From Galaxea fascicularis (lineage: Eukaryota > Cnidaria > Anthozoa > Scleractinia > Euphylliidae): a stretch of 64,000 nucleotides of DNA. Every line of letters starts with the position of its first letter. The first letter of the stretch is position 1. The stretch is from the NCBI GenBank assembly GCA_948470475.1, contig OX419338.1, positions 31,962,382 to 32,026,381 on the forward strand. Direction: 5' to 3'. The position numbers were made by a program, and so were the translations under genes. Under the pieces are notes generated by a model that had not been told where the DNA came from, searched no databases, and saw nothing but the letters and a program-made list of their open reading frames with translations. This document shows positions 37,201 through 45,873 of the stretch, in pieces.

Positions 37201-40200
37201 TGCAGCTCTGCTATCCTCAGGAATAGAAAGATTTCTTCCCATCACACTGTTATACTGAACTTTTCTTACATTGTACCCATCAACCTATCTGAGTAGAGAG
37301 ATGAAATAAGAACTAATCCTTCAAACTGCCTTAATGCCACTGACCTTCTGGGTTCAACTAATAAAATGCCAACCTTATGGACAAACACAATCTTGTGTTC
37401 TTTCATTATTTTGCTCTGTGCATGTACTAGTCCTCAAAAACAGGACTCTTTGAAACAGGTTTTACTAGAAACTATACTGACCAGGCATGGATGTTCTCTG
37501 AAAATGCATGTTAACCCTGACTTATTGAAGAGATCAGTGAAATCCAGTCTAAACCTAATAGAATTGCTTCTGAGGGAGTCTCAGGCTGTTTGTTATTCCT
37601 ATTACCCTACTAGACTGTACTTCAAAAGTTAATTTAGCCTTGTACATACAGTATGTATGTACAATATACAGTATGTATGTACAATGTATGTACCATGATC
37701 ATATTATTTATTTTACTTAAAGCCAATAATACTTGGGTCAATATTTGGCAGGCTGCCTGGCAAAAAGCCCAATGTGGCCTCTGATAGATTGCCAGATTCT
37801 CCTTTCAAATTACCTCATATTCGCTTATAAATCACAAGGATAATTTGTACTGTAGCTGATAAGACTACTTACAGATCATAAACTGGTGGGAAAGAATCTG
37901 CAGTTTCCGTACTCTTGTAGGCTCCTTCATTAACAGGACCAGCTCTTGAGGATACAGACAGAATCTACAGAATTAAGTAGAAAAAAAATTATACAATATT
38001 ATAACATACATTCATTTATCATTAAACAGTTTACTGCAAAAGTTAACTCAGTAATCTATAGACCTTTCTGGGCAGTTGCCCTTACATGCATGTGTACTGT
38101 CCACAATTAAGAGATTTTCAAACTATACTAACAAATAAATAAATTATTATAAAATAACAATAATGTATAATACAAAAATTCAACATGGGTTTTCAAATGT
38201 GCTTTACAAAGAAAGATTTACAATTAATTGTTTACAATTCCAAATCAACTCAAATCAAATCCAATGTTGGTTTTTGGGAGGGGGAAATCAGAGTGAGAAA
38301 AACCTCTTAGAGCAGAATATAGAACAAACAAACTTGTGAGTAGAGAATGAAGAAACTCATGGCGCTAAGTCCAGGAATCGAACCCAGGACACACTGGTGG
38401 AAGACAAGCACTCCGCACCAACCCTGCTCCCCACTGCATTCCTCACTCTATTAACTCTTGTTTTTAAAAATCATTTACCAGTATCTGTCAAGGATTCCAG
38501 TGAATTTAATGCCACTGTACAACCAACTCATGGGTATACAGTCACAAATAGATATGCAAACTACAGTCTAGCCTTCTTACAAAAGACTATTTCACTTTAA
38601 TTTCAGGAGAAGCAACTAAAGTATATGAATTGCACGACTGTAATTTACACTGTATAGGATGCAGTTGATATGTACCGGCGCCTCAAACAATTATAAGTTT
38701 AATAGGAATAATACATTACAACAAGGGTTTAGGATGGGATAGGATAGGATACGATAGGATAGGATAGGATACGATAGGATAGGGTAACTTTATTTAAACA
38801 TGGTAAACTCATCAGTCACAACTACCAAAACCTAAATGTTATATGTCCAGAATTATTACAAAATCTGCAATGGCTAGAACTAACATTACCCAGTTTTGTT
38901 TGAGGCAGGAAGCCTGACGTAACATCCAGTTGTTTGATTAGGTCTCGTAGTTCACATGCACACACCAAAAAATATTTTCTGAAGTCTGACATCCACTTTT
39001 TTGACCCGTGAATCTAGTACTTTAAAATGTTACCAAAAACCTTGCAATACAATGATTTGATTACGACCAGTTACCTGGAAGACTGCCATCCTTTTGTTGT
39101 TGGACTGTGCAACTGGAAAAGAAAATGCAATTTACACTGCAACTTGTCACAAAGTAAAGATTATTATTGATCAGTCAATTCCAGTTGAGTTTGTCCTTTG
39201 ATGCATGATCAGTAGCTGATGATGAGAAGTCACTGGAAGCACACCAAACAATAACAACAAGGCTTGTGTTTTGTATGAGTGGTTAATTGCAACAAGGTAA
39301 TATCTTTTAAAATACCAAGGGCATAAAACAACTCACTGTCTTAATTACAACACTACAGCCTCATATATTATTTAGCTTAGGCTGGATCACAAAGCAGGGT
39401 CTTAAAATATTGATAAGATCATGCTGGATGTGTGCTCACTAGTGCCTCAGTTCATATGACTGTATGTGCCACTGGGCAGTGATCTTAAAGTGCCTATAAC
39501 CCCAATATATTTTTTTCGCTAACATGCATCTTTGCACCTGTTTGAAATGGATTGCGGCACTTTTTGTCCTTTTTTCTCCAAATCTTGACTTTTATAGGCT
39601 TTGAAACAGAGCATCATTTGATTCCCGACCGAGTCAGAAGGGGAGTGGGTCTATTCCTGATTTGATGTCCCAACCTGATTTGCATGCAAACAAAGAGTTA
39701 ATGTGATGCAAATCAGTTATGTTGTCAAATCAGGAATAGACCCACTCCCCTTCTGACTCAGTCATGAATCGACGCTCCATTTTAAAGCCTATAAAAAGTC
39801 AAGATTCAGTGAAAAAAGGAAAAAAAAATGCCGCAATTTGTTTCAAACAGGTGCAAAGATGTATTTTAGCGAAAAAAATATTTTGGGGTTATAGGCACTT
39901 TAAGCAGTTGGCCTTGTGACTCCTTTACTTCTACATATAAAGCTTAGATTGAGCAACAGTTACTGTACATGTCTCCATCAGAGCTTCTATTATAAGGTCA
40001 TGGAAAACATAATACTGTACATGTACTTATGTACATCCCTTCAGGGTCCGACATTGCGACTGACTGGTGGCCAATGCGACCAAAAATTGAGCGTTGGCGA
40101 CCAGAAATTTAGAACTGGTCGCCAGCAGACGACTAACCGTTTGTCCCCTCAGCATTTGGAATTCCAAGGTAAATGGGCTTTTTTTAAAAAGAAAACATAA

Positions 40201-41107
40201 AGCTACCGTGGAGAATTGTAGTAAAACAAAGCGACGATTTTATGATCGCCATAATTACCCGGTGCCATATTGTTTCAATGGCTTCTCGCAATTCTGATAT
40301 CACAGGCAAAAACGCGAGGGCCTGGCACTAAAACATTTCTCGTCATTGCGTTTTCGTTGCGTTTCGGCGAAGAACAGATACTTGAGTTGCACACATGATT
40401 TAATCTAAGTATTGAAAGAGGGCCCCCATATGTCTAGTACACAGAACTTTACAGGAGACCAGTATAGTTCCTGCTAAATGGAAATAATAAGAAAAAGAAA
40501 TCCGAAGCCTTCGCATGAACGTTGACAAACACGCTCATTGAGATGTAGGACTATGTTATCGTTACACGGCTGTTGTGAGTCTCTCCTTTAATAGCTGTAT
40601 GTAATAATATTGTGTTAAATGGAAACATTTTGTTTAATTATATTGAAAGAAAGTTTAAATTTTGTGCTTTTACTGCAAATTAACGTAAATTAAAACTATT
40701 GGAGTAAAATGAAAAATTAATACAACCAAACCAAAAAAACTAACACTTGTCTTTGGCGACCAAACCCTTCCATTTGGCGACCAAAATTTTTAGGTTAGTC
40801 GCCAATTGGCTCCCTTAGAAAAAAGTTAATTTCGGACCCTGCCCTTGGCACATTTGCAGCAAAGGACTGACAATGATGATGATGATGATGGTGATGATGA
40901 TGGTGATGGTGGTGGTGATGATGATGGCAATAATGATAATGATGATGGTGATAATGATGATGGTGATAGTGGTGATGGTGATAATGATGATGATGATGCT
41001 GTCTTTCACACAACAAGGTCAAGATTCCTCACCTCCAGTTCTTTTTCACCATGGTTGTCATCAGAGCTGGAGCTGTAAACTACCTGGAAGGTAACTTTAC
41101 TGGGCAT
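17050..41107 (-). CDS. CEP104: CEP104, centrosomal/ciliary-tip protein, 36 exons
   Basis: Spliced minus-strand gene found by reading exon by exon against the known CEP104 family. Coding exons, in order: 41033-41107, 39075-39112, 37873-37964, 36943-37023, 36301-36340, 35883-35981, 35566-35637, 35386-35465, 35218-35266, 34517-34577, 34361-34416, 33235-33318, 32540-32611, 32067-32100, 30340-30497, 28947-28993, 27832-27887, 27038-27111, 26273-26443, 25821-25882, 24361-24397, 23964-23999, 23164-23229, 22946-23005, 22753-22829, 22503-22530, 22129-22209, 20921-21046, 20776-20826, 20520-20567, 20044-20080, 19027-19048, 18446-18554, 17878-18019, 17262-17317, 17073-17136. Phases agree at every junction except across exon 4. 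About 847 codons; human is 925. CEP104 sits at the distal centriole and ciliary tip, binds tubulin through a TOG domain, and its known partners include EB1, CP110/CEP97 and NEK1. If exon 36 is not spliced on, it reads to a TGA at 17050-17052. Confidence 0.93.
20921..27111 (-). CDS. CEP104: CEP104 exons 18-28: tubulin-binding TOG domain
   Basis: Residues about 398-671. Exon 18 reads DGPEPLKENDLRTASLVIEV, exon 19 is the longest (171 nt, KATVQLIQKGIKDQVFS), exon 20 VFNASLEVLRSLVKTYIPRH, exon 22 VTPPLLTKSGEM, exon 23 AARSRDASTAMIMELAAHKD, exon 24 PLGVIPDHLTRPFKGKQQVA, exon 25 MYKSRIEIIEKLLGVLEL, exon 26 GSLSTGNIMK, exon 27 LEHTNGEVRDAASRLVLEL and exon 28 YLPPDEPATRKNPLYRNLF then GFDKIDG. These are HEAT-type helix pairs of the TOG array that binds alpha/beta-tubulin in the family. 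Each exon encodes roughly one helix or helix pair. Confidence 0.92.
24905..25160. mobile_element. Foldback element in a CEP104 intron
   Basis: GGCATCAAGAGTTTCAGTTT near the left and AAATTGAAACTCTTGATGCC near the right are inverted copies, as are the inner GAAAGTGAGCACCA and TGGTGCTCACTTTC. It lies in the intron between exons 20 and 21. No coding capacity. Confidence 0.7.
25298..25530. mobile_element. MITE rich in CATAAGCATA words
   Basis: Imperfect inverted ends (GGCTGGTTTACACAG and CTGTGTAAACGAACC) bracket tandem CATAAG/CTTATG words that themselves pair. It lies in the intron between exons 20 and 21 of CEP104, next to the preceding foldback. Confidence 0.65.
27386..27624. mobile_element. 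MITE with GCCCAGTTGTTCGAAAGC ends
   Basis: Inverted ends GCCCAGTTGTTCGAAAGC and GCTTTCGAACAACCGGGCCC enclose AT-rich sequence in the CEP104 intron between exons 17 and 18. Confidence 0.65.
27832..32100 (-). CDS. CEP104: CEP104 exons 14-17: proline-rich linker
   Basis: Residues about 301-398. Exon 14 is short (34 nt, ending at a GTAAGT donor). Exon 15 encodes a long Pro-rich stretch (TPPPLPPIVPDHSRQAPPP, later APIRERHSPREDTPPIISPR). Exon 16 contains DDRPLPAL, matching the family's DERPLPAI. Exon 17 is acidic and serine-rich (EPEQEVESPRENAANS). As in other members, this linker between the coiled coil and the TOG domain is poorly conserved, so exons 14 and 17 rest mainly on splice sites and phase. 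The introns here hold MITEs and GC-rich dispersed repeats. Confidence 0.78.
28103..28312. mobile_element. MITE with TTAGTATCACCCAACTAGT ends
   Basis: The 19-base end TTAGTATCACCCAACTAGT is repeated inverted at the right (ACTAGTTGGGTGATACTAA), within the CEP104 intron between exons 16 and 17. No open frame of note. Confidence 0.7.
28640..28930. repeat. Dispersed repeat with possible Penelope-like words
   Basis: Contains TGACGTTTCGAGCATAGCCC, a retroelement-associated word pattern, followed by sequence (TGAGAATTTAAATTTTG and neighbours) that recurs at about 24,640-24,770 in the same orientation. Both copies lie in CEP104 introns. Confidence 0.45.
29421..30300. repeat. Inverted and GC-rich dispersed repeats, CEP104 intron
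   Basis: CACAGCCCCATACATTAATA and its near-complement ending at 29532 form a stem-loop. Farther on, from about 29,940 to 30,300, CCGCCGT/ACGGCGG and TTTCACGAAA-type words form a second compound repeat ending just before exon 15. Frames across it are chance. Confidence 0.45.
31080..31980. repeat. Compound repeat with GCAACGRCGACGGCAACG words
   Basis: Two or three diverged units, each with GCAACG/CGTTGC-rich ends (for example TTGCCGTCGCCGTTGCTAAA), a GCTCTGCACGTGCG block and a CGCGAAAGAGTTNCAAAA block. It lies in the CEP104 intron between exons 14 and 15. The 180-codon minus frame through it is not a protein. Related words recur at about 32,757-32,835. Confidence 0.6.
32540..35266 (-). CDS. 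CEP104: CEP104 exons 9-13: first coiled-coil region
   Basis: Residues about 193-300. Exon 9 carries DYISRMDDLAFDMYQ, exon 10 DPETAALIRKLDDKKREAVQ, exon 11 ERYDYAKKLTAVISDLYK, exon 12 VGEKLGRYEVEKKKAVEMED and exon 13 RQSDEFRVYVYKQLD. These are among the best conserved blocks of the family and leave no doubt about orthology. The charged heptad-like pattern (LIRKLDDKKREAV, AKKLTAVISDL) fits the known coiled coil. All splice sites are GT-AG with clean phases: exon 9 ends phase 0, exon 10 phase 1, and exons 11-13 phase 0. Confidence 0.93.
33385..33665. mobile_element. MITE in CEP104 intron 11
   Basis: Ends TAATACCACTTATTAA and TTAATAAGAGGTATTTATTA are inverted. The interior contains paired GGCCGTA/TACGGCC-type words and A/T-runs. 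It lies between exons 11 and 12. Confidence 0.6.
35386..41107 (-). CDS. CEP104: CEP104 exons 1-8: N-terminal jelly-roll domain
   Basis: The start is the ATG at 41105-41107: the protein opens MPSKVTFQVVYSSSS, matching the family's N-terminus in length and pattern, and exon 1 ends at a GTGAGG donor. Exons 2-8 give residues about 26-192, a beta-sandwich (F5/8-C-like) fold in family members. Landmarks are PQELVLLMKEPTRVRKLQIL in exon 3, SSKVEVLI in exon 4, YVGLSNNESTEFK in exon 5, ARELKSIHLDAEG and HKNHVNKYNIYNQ in exon 6, and VGLVAVNVIGDP in exon 7. Exon 4 does not keep one frame: its first half and its last codons (KFKRLG) are one nucleotide out of step. Exon 6 ends at a GC donor (CAG then GCAAGT). 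Confidence 0.9.
36061..36225. repeat. (GAT)n/(AAT)n trinucleotide repeat
   Basis: Interrupted GATGATGAT and GATAATAAT runs in the CEP104 intron between exons 5 and 6. A serine/leucine-rich open frame on the minus strand is produced by this repeat. Confidence 0.9.
36449..36792. mobile_element. MITE with CAGGGTTGCCAC-like ends
   Basis: CAGGGTTGCCACTC at the left and GTGGCGACCCTG at the right are inverted, enclosing many CCCTGACTTT words. It lies between CEP104 exons 4 and 5, with exon 4 only 150 bases away. Confidence 0.6.
38160..38430 (-). mobile_element. tRNA-derived SINE
   Basis: Read on the minus strand: a tRNA-like head with B box GGTTCGATTCC and an upstream A-box-like GTTGGTGCGGAGTG, then a body with CTCTAAGAGGTTTTTCTC and AAAACCAACATTGGATTTG, and an A/T-rich tail. 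It lies in the CEP104 intron between exons 2 and 3. Confidence 0.6.
38724..38783. repeat. (GGATA)n pentanucleotide repeat
   Basis: About ten units of GGATA with ACGAT-type variants, in the CEP104 intron between exons 2 and 3. Confidence 0.9.
39484..39904. mobile_element. Long palindromic foldback element, 0.42 kb
   Basis: CTTAAAGTGCCTATAACCCC pairs with GGGGTTATAGGCACTTTAAG, and the complementarity continues almost through the centre (GGGTCTATTCCTGATTTGA versus its complement). A solo end (TAGGCACTTTAAG) recurs near 47,341. It lies in CEP104 intron 1. Confidence 0.8.
40042..40841. mobile_element. 0.8-kb element with CAGGGTCCG ends
   Basis: CAGGGTCCGACATT at the left and AATTTCGGACCCTG at the right are inverted; GGCGACCA and TGGTCGCC words lie inside both ends. 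The interior frames are short and unrecognised. It lies in CEP104 intron 1, 190 bases from exon 1. Confidence 0.6.
40872..41002. repeat. (GAT)n repeat beside CEP104 exon 1
   Basis: About 130 bases of GATGATGGTGATAATGAT-type sequence ending roughly 30 bases from the first CEP104 donor. It creates His-, Asp-, Met- and Ile-rich frames that are not genes. Confidence 0.92.
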
Positions 41108-41261
41108 GAAGTTTCCTTCTCTTTTTATGTCCACTTATGCTGCGTGTACCACAGGAACATTTAACACAAAAGTCATACCATAAGTACGGTACCTTGTGTA
41201 AAAGACCTAATTTCATTTAAAAGAGCGTCACACCAAACCCAGGGATCATTTTTAACCTGTT

Positions 41262-41439
41262 AATAGGCCATTTCCGAGTTCATGTCTGCCTCCTCTTCAA
41301 AGCGAGTCTAAGTGCGAAGATTTTGTGATGGTAATTAGTTCTACTTTACATATGAATGAAAACTAATTTTCATAACAAAAACTTTGCACTTAGACTCGCT
41401 TTGAAGAGGAGGCAGACATGAACTCGGAAATGGCCTATT
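41262..41439. mobile_element. Palindromic foldback element (AATAGGCC family), second copy
   Basis: Same arms as 9654-9831, with the loop reverse-complemented. It lies about 160 bases upstream of the CEP104 start codon, so it sits in the leader intron or promoter region. Confidence 0.85.
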
Positions 41440-42117
41440 CATTATTTAAGTGATTTCATACAAATGCATGGCATGTCATACAAATGCACTGCACATTATT
41501 TATGGTGTGATAATTCAAAGATTATTATGATAGAAGCCGAGACCTAGGTAGCAGCAACTGTATACTCTGATGTCACAGGACCCGCCTTTACCATTATGGA
41601 ACTGAAAATAGCAAACCAAAGAAATATGAGGGGTACTCGAGGTCCTGTTTAAAATTCCCTACTCCTCTACATGTACATCTCTATTTCTTTAATTAACAAA
41701 ACTCCTGATTAGTCTGCCATTAATTATGTTTGTGTATCTTGCAGGTAAAAATTTAATTCAGGTAAAAAAATTTAACCTAGGTTGATTCCCAAATCCCTTT
41801 GCCTCCTAAGCCTAATTAGTCAAAATTAGGGCTAGGAGACAAAGGAAATTGATTTTCAACCTAGGAACTTAAAAAATCTTTACCTAAATGTAATGTTTAA
41901 CTGGAACATGTACATTGAAAAAATGGATTTGCCTTGACATAACAGACCTACAATCTTGGACAAAACTGTTGAGAAAATTCAGCTCCAAAGTCTCTATTTG
42001 TGAGAACACTAACAACCGAGTTTCACCACCCCACTCCCCCAATTCAATGTTGTTTGTGGCTCCTAAACGTTTGCCTAAGAATTGTGGTTTCTTAAATTCA
42101 ACATTGAATAGGGGGAG

Positions 42118-42251
42118 TGTAATAATCTGGTTTCTTCAAGCCAATGTAAACGGATAAACACAGACATAGACGAGTACTAAACGTTTTTTAATCCATCATG
42201 GCTTCCGGTCCACACCATGCGCATGTCCTAAGACTACCGCTGATCATTACA
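42118..42251 (-). repeat. 3' LTR of the deleted element
   Basis: Partner of 44202-44335. It is preceded in element orientation by the purine-rich AAAGGGGAAAGT. Confidence 0.92.
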
Positions 42252-42384
42252 ACTTTCCCCTTTAAAAGAAACAAAAAGAAAAAGCTGTCTGAACGTCCTT
42301 AAAGTAACACAACAAAATAACTAACAAAATCATGCAACTGTCCCAAACTATTATCCTAATGTTAACAGCTTAAAAGAGTGCTCT

Positions 42385-44093
42385 TCATCCCAGAACATAG
42401 TCCTGTAAACGCAGAGGCTTCCGAATGACCCTACCACTGGTGGTCCTGGTTGGCTCTTCAACATCGTCATCTGTAGAGGAAAGTTCTCCCAACTGAGGCA
42501 ATGTTGTGGCAGGCTCCTCCACCAATGGGCTCGCTTCGTCAATCGGTACCTTGGAAGGTGAGCACTTGTATGCACCAGCAGCTGGTGCGTCCAGAGCAAG
42601 TGGGGTGTCCAGCGATGAGGGACTACCTTCCAGAGATTTTATCAACATTCTTCTGTTTCTACGGTATTTTCCTCCTTCATCTGTTTGAATCTTGTACGAT
42701 CTGGGAGTTTCTGCGGGCTGCATGACCACTGCTGCTTTCCAGCTCTTTCCCATTCACACCCTTATCCAATCACCTGTCTCTAGAACAGGGAGGGGCTTGA
42801 CCTGCCGGTCAAAGTAGTGCTTTTGTTTTTCTTGCTTGAGCTCCAATTTCTCCTTAACCTTGTGTGGATCCAAAGCCTTTGGTTTCAATAATGTATCGCT
42901 TGTGGGGATGATTGACCGAAGTCTTCTGCTCATAAGTAGTTGAGCGGGTGAGGCAACATCATCGATGGGCGTGTTTCTGTATTCCAGTAACCCGAGATAT
43001 GGATCCCGATTATCTTGCTTTGCTTTGGTTAGAAGATTTTTCACAGTTTGAACGGCTTTTTGAACAAGACCATTTGCTTGAGGGTTTAGCGGACTGGTGG
43101 TAGTATGTTTGAACTCCCACAATCTTGCAAATGATTTGAACTCCTTTGAAGAGTACTGAGACCCATTGTCACAGATAACTTCAGAGGGTATCCCGTGTCT
43201 TGCAAATGCAGACTTGACATGGGTGATGACTGTGGTGCTCTTGGTGTCTGGCAGTTTCGCTACTTCAAAAAACCTTGAGTAGTAATCCACGATAATTAGA
43301 TATTCACATTTGTCCCATGTGAAAAGGTCTGTGGCTACCAATTCCCAGGGTTTACTTGGTATTCGGGAAGGAATCATAGGTTCCTTTGTGTTTTGGTTTC
43401 GGTGTTCCAAGCATACAGTGCATCTTGAGATTTTATCGGCGAGTTCATTCCCGGCCAGTAGAGTACATCTCTTGCACGTCGTTTCGACTTTTCAATTCCC
43501 ATATGGCCTTGATGTATCTTCTCCAGCATTTCCTTTCTCATGGAGGAAGGGATCACAATTCGTTCACCCTTTAGAATTACACCATTCAGTTCTGACAGTT
43601 CATCTCGTACGTCCCAGTATGCATGGATACTAGCTGGTGTTTGCGCTTTGGTCGCTGGCCATCCTGACTTGATTGTCTCTGAAAGTTTCCTCATTGATTG
43701 GTCTTCAGCTGTTGCTTGTCTGATTTCTTCAAATTTCTGTAATACCTTGTCAATCTTTGTGTCATCGCCTTCTGCATCCCACGTTAACGTATTGAAAACA
43801 TCGATGGCATCATTACCAATAACTGTTAGAAGCGTGGCCACTCTAGTCGCACTTTCCTTCTTGTTTATTCCAGTGGCTATTTCATAATTAGTATACTTCT
43901 GTTTGAACTTCTTCCAGTTTTCGGAGACATTTAAGCTGCTCAAATCAAGAGGTTCCGGAGGTGGAAGGCCAAATTGCATAGCCATTTCGTGAAAATTTTC
44001 GTTAACTTGCTGTGTTTCTATGTTGTGAGCTGCCTCCCCGTCCTCTGTAGAAATTTGTTCTTGACTTGTTGTGGGTACGTTGTCTTGTGACAT
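42385..44093 (-). pseudogene. Fused gag-integrase remnant of the LTR element
   Basis: From the ATG at 44093 the frame begins as a gag-like leader (FGLPPPEPLDLSSLNVSENW, KFKQKYTNYEIATGI) and then passes without a stop into sequence typical of the RNase H-integrase junction (MRKLSETIKSGWP) and the integrase zinc finger (KIHQGHMGIEKSKRRARD, VLYWPGMNS). A one-nucleotide slip near 43440 separates this from the rest of integrase (CTVCLEHRNQNTKEP onward; core with DLFTWDK, CDNGSQYSS and QANGLVQKAV), and an in-frame TGA at 42754-42756 cuts the C-terminal tail (to 42385). The core Glu position reads Gln in the LVQKAV motif. Non-functional as it stands. Confidence 0.85.
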
Positions 44094-44201
44094 GTGCTCC
44101 GATCGCCAAAGTCAATTACTTGAATTTACACCACGCGTTCGTTATGAAATTTCACGATCGCAATGGCGGAATTCACAGTTCGTGCTTTACTACTGACACC
44201 A

Positions 44202-44335
44202 TGTAATAATCTGGTTTCTTCAAGCCAATGTAAACGGATAAACACAGACATAGACGAGTACTAAACGTTTTTTAATCCATCATGGCTTCCAGTCCACACC
44301 ATGCGCATGTCCTAAGACTACCGCTGATCATTACA
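44202..44335 (-). repeat. 5' LTR of the deleted element
   Basis: 134 bp, starting and ending TG..CA, and identical to the copy at 42118-42251 except for one base (A here at 44291, G there at 42207, in the GGCTTCC(A/G)GTCC context). Directly followed, in element orientation, by the primer-binding site. Confidence 0.92.
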
Positions 44336-45494
44336 GGGAGGGGGAGGGGGAAGTTACTATAGTAATACTGTTGAGCCAGAGTTTTTCATGAATGATTTTT
44401 GGGCGCGAAGAGGCCAGTTTTCTCAAGTAGTTTTGTCCAAGATTGTAGTTATCTTTTTGCAACCTTTGTGGCCAAGATATGGAATAATAACTATATCATT
44501 TAAAATTTAAAATTACAAGGAGCAGCGTCAAGTAGGAATTACTTGAAATACTTGATGCTGCTCTTTTAAATCCCTCTCCCTGGGATATTGGTAATGGGTT
44601 TCATGAATACTACAGTAACTTTAAATTAAATTTGTTTAAATCTAAAGCAGTGCCAATTGTGTGTATTCCAAATGATTCTGTTGTTATATGTATATTAAGC
44701 CTCATTACCATTCAGAAGCAATTCTGTACAAACTAAACATTATGTAAATTTCACAATAATAAGCTTATATCTACGTGATCTAAATCATAATTTTGCAACA
44801 AAACAGATGTACATTTTAATATCTAAAAAAAAAAGAAATTTTGTTAGTGTACTAGATAATTTTATGGCAGCGTTCGGCGATGAAAGTAGATCAAAACACC
44901 ACTGAAAGGTGTAGCGTTAAGTCTTAACTTAAAACTCAGCCAATATAAGAACTTTATGTCAACGTTTGATTTCGTTCACAGTTTCACAAGCTTTGAAGCA
45001 AATGATTTGACTAATACAGCTGATCTGTCAGTGAGAGTTCAATGCAAATTCGCATCTCTGTTTCCCGAATTTAAGCTTATTTGTAGCTTAATTTACCAAA
45101 CTGAATGTACAAGATTGTAATATGACTTACACTGCCCATGTACATTAGCTATATATCACTACAACGAGGGATTTTGTTCTAGATCTTTGCAAAAACTTCT
45201 TTTTTGTGGTATGGAAATTCAGATGTGAACCTCTTAGCAGTGTTGGCTGTCGTTGAAAATAAATCTCGGGGATCACTAACGACGAAATATTTTGTTTAAA
45301 TCAAAACAAAGTGAGCTTAAGTTGAAACTAATTCGCTTTGAAGTATCTCCCGATCACTGTAGGACTGAAAAACTTGACGGCACCTAAATTTCAATCAAGC
45401 GATTTCTTAGGGTTGTTAAAGTAAAATAAAAGCTTCCAAGCTTTGACAACAGTACTTGTTTGCTTTTTTAACATCACGAAAAACAAACACCTTA

Positions 45495-45720
45495 CCTGCA
45501 ACTGGATATGACAAACACACTTCAAAATTTTGGCGCCAAGCGAAAACAGGTTACGTGATGTGCAACATTTCCGTACCTCGAAGCCATGATAAGAATTCGA
45601 TCGGCTTTCCGTGTCATCACGGAGTCAATTTGTTCATGATTATTGTCTCTAATATTGGCTGTGGTCCTTGAGCTAATTTGTTCAAACTTCCTTCGGTTTC
45701 CACTCATAGCCAAGGAAGAC
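45495..45720 (-). other. Candidate untranslated first exon of CEP104
   Basis: On the minus strand a strong donor (CAG followed by GTAAGG) lies at 45494-45495, about 4.4 kb upstream of the CEP104 start codon and only ~150-380 bases from the CPLANE2 start on the other strand. The open frame here (MAMSGNRRKFEQISS at its start) stops before the donor and matches nothing I recognise, so an untranslated or uORF-bearing exon is more plausible than coding sequence. If it is the CEP104 5' end, both ciliary genes fire from one short divergent promoter. This is inference only. Confidence 0.3.
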
Positions 45721-45873
45721 TGGAAGCAATAAAAACTATCGGAGCCCGCGATATTTCAATCAGCGTTTGGCAGGCATTTTGACATGCCCACTCAACTTGG
45801 CCGTCAAAACTTGTTCCAAAAGTTTGTAAATTGCTCATATTTGCAGACAAGCAGAAGCATCATTGGTAATCAG
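45721..45873. promoter_or_regulatory. Putative divergent promoter and CPLANE2 5' UTR
   Basis: Short stretch between the candidate CEP104 leader exon and the CPLANE2 start codon. It has no TATA box and no perfect RFX X-box that I could find; only loose half-site-like sequences occur. An in-frame ATG at 45784 could extend CPLANE2 but the family length argues against it. Promoter function is inferred from position alone. Confidence 0.3.

Larger units (their letters stand above)
42118..44335 (-). mobile_element. Deleted Ty3-type LTR element with very short LTRs
   Basis: Complete at its ends but internally deleted: 134-bp LTRs at both ends (TGTAAT...ATTACA), a 5-bp target duplication GGGAG (42113-42117 and 44336-44340), a primer site TGGTGTCAGTAGTAAAGC touching the 5' LTR, and a polypurine tract AAAGGGGAAAGT before the 3' LTR. 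It is read on the minus strand. Protease, reverse transcriptase and most of RNase H are missing. The two LTRs differ at one base, so insertion was recent. Confidence 0.92.
41951..44445. mobile_element. TA-flanked MITE carrying a nested LTR element
   Basis: Ends CAATCTTGGACAAAACT (41951) and AGTTTTGTCCAAGATTG (to 44445) are perfect 17-bp inverted repeats flanked by TA on both sides, as in Tc1/mariner elements. Subtracting the LTR insertion and its duplicated 5 bp leaves about 272 bp, a MITE-sized element. Inside, a CCCCCAATTCAATGTTG/CAACATTGAATAGGGGG palindrome lies next to the LTR insertion. Confidence 0.82.

Noticed and set aside
40795..41094. His-, Asp-, Met- and Ile-rich frames
   Set aside because: Translations of the GAT repeat next to CEP104 exon 1.
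45522..45713. Frame beginning MAMSGNRRKFEQ as CEP104 N-terminus
   Set aside because: It stops before the only good donor, and the true N-terminus is found at 41107 with the family's exact start.
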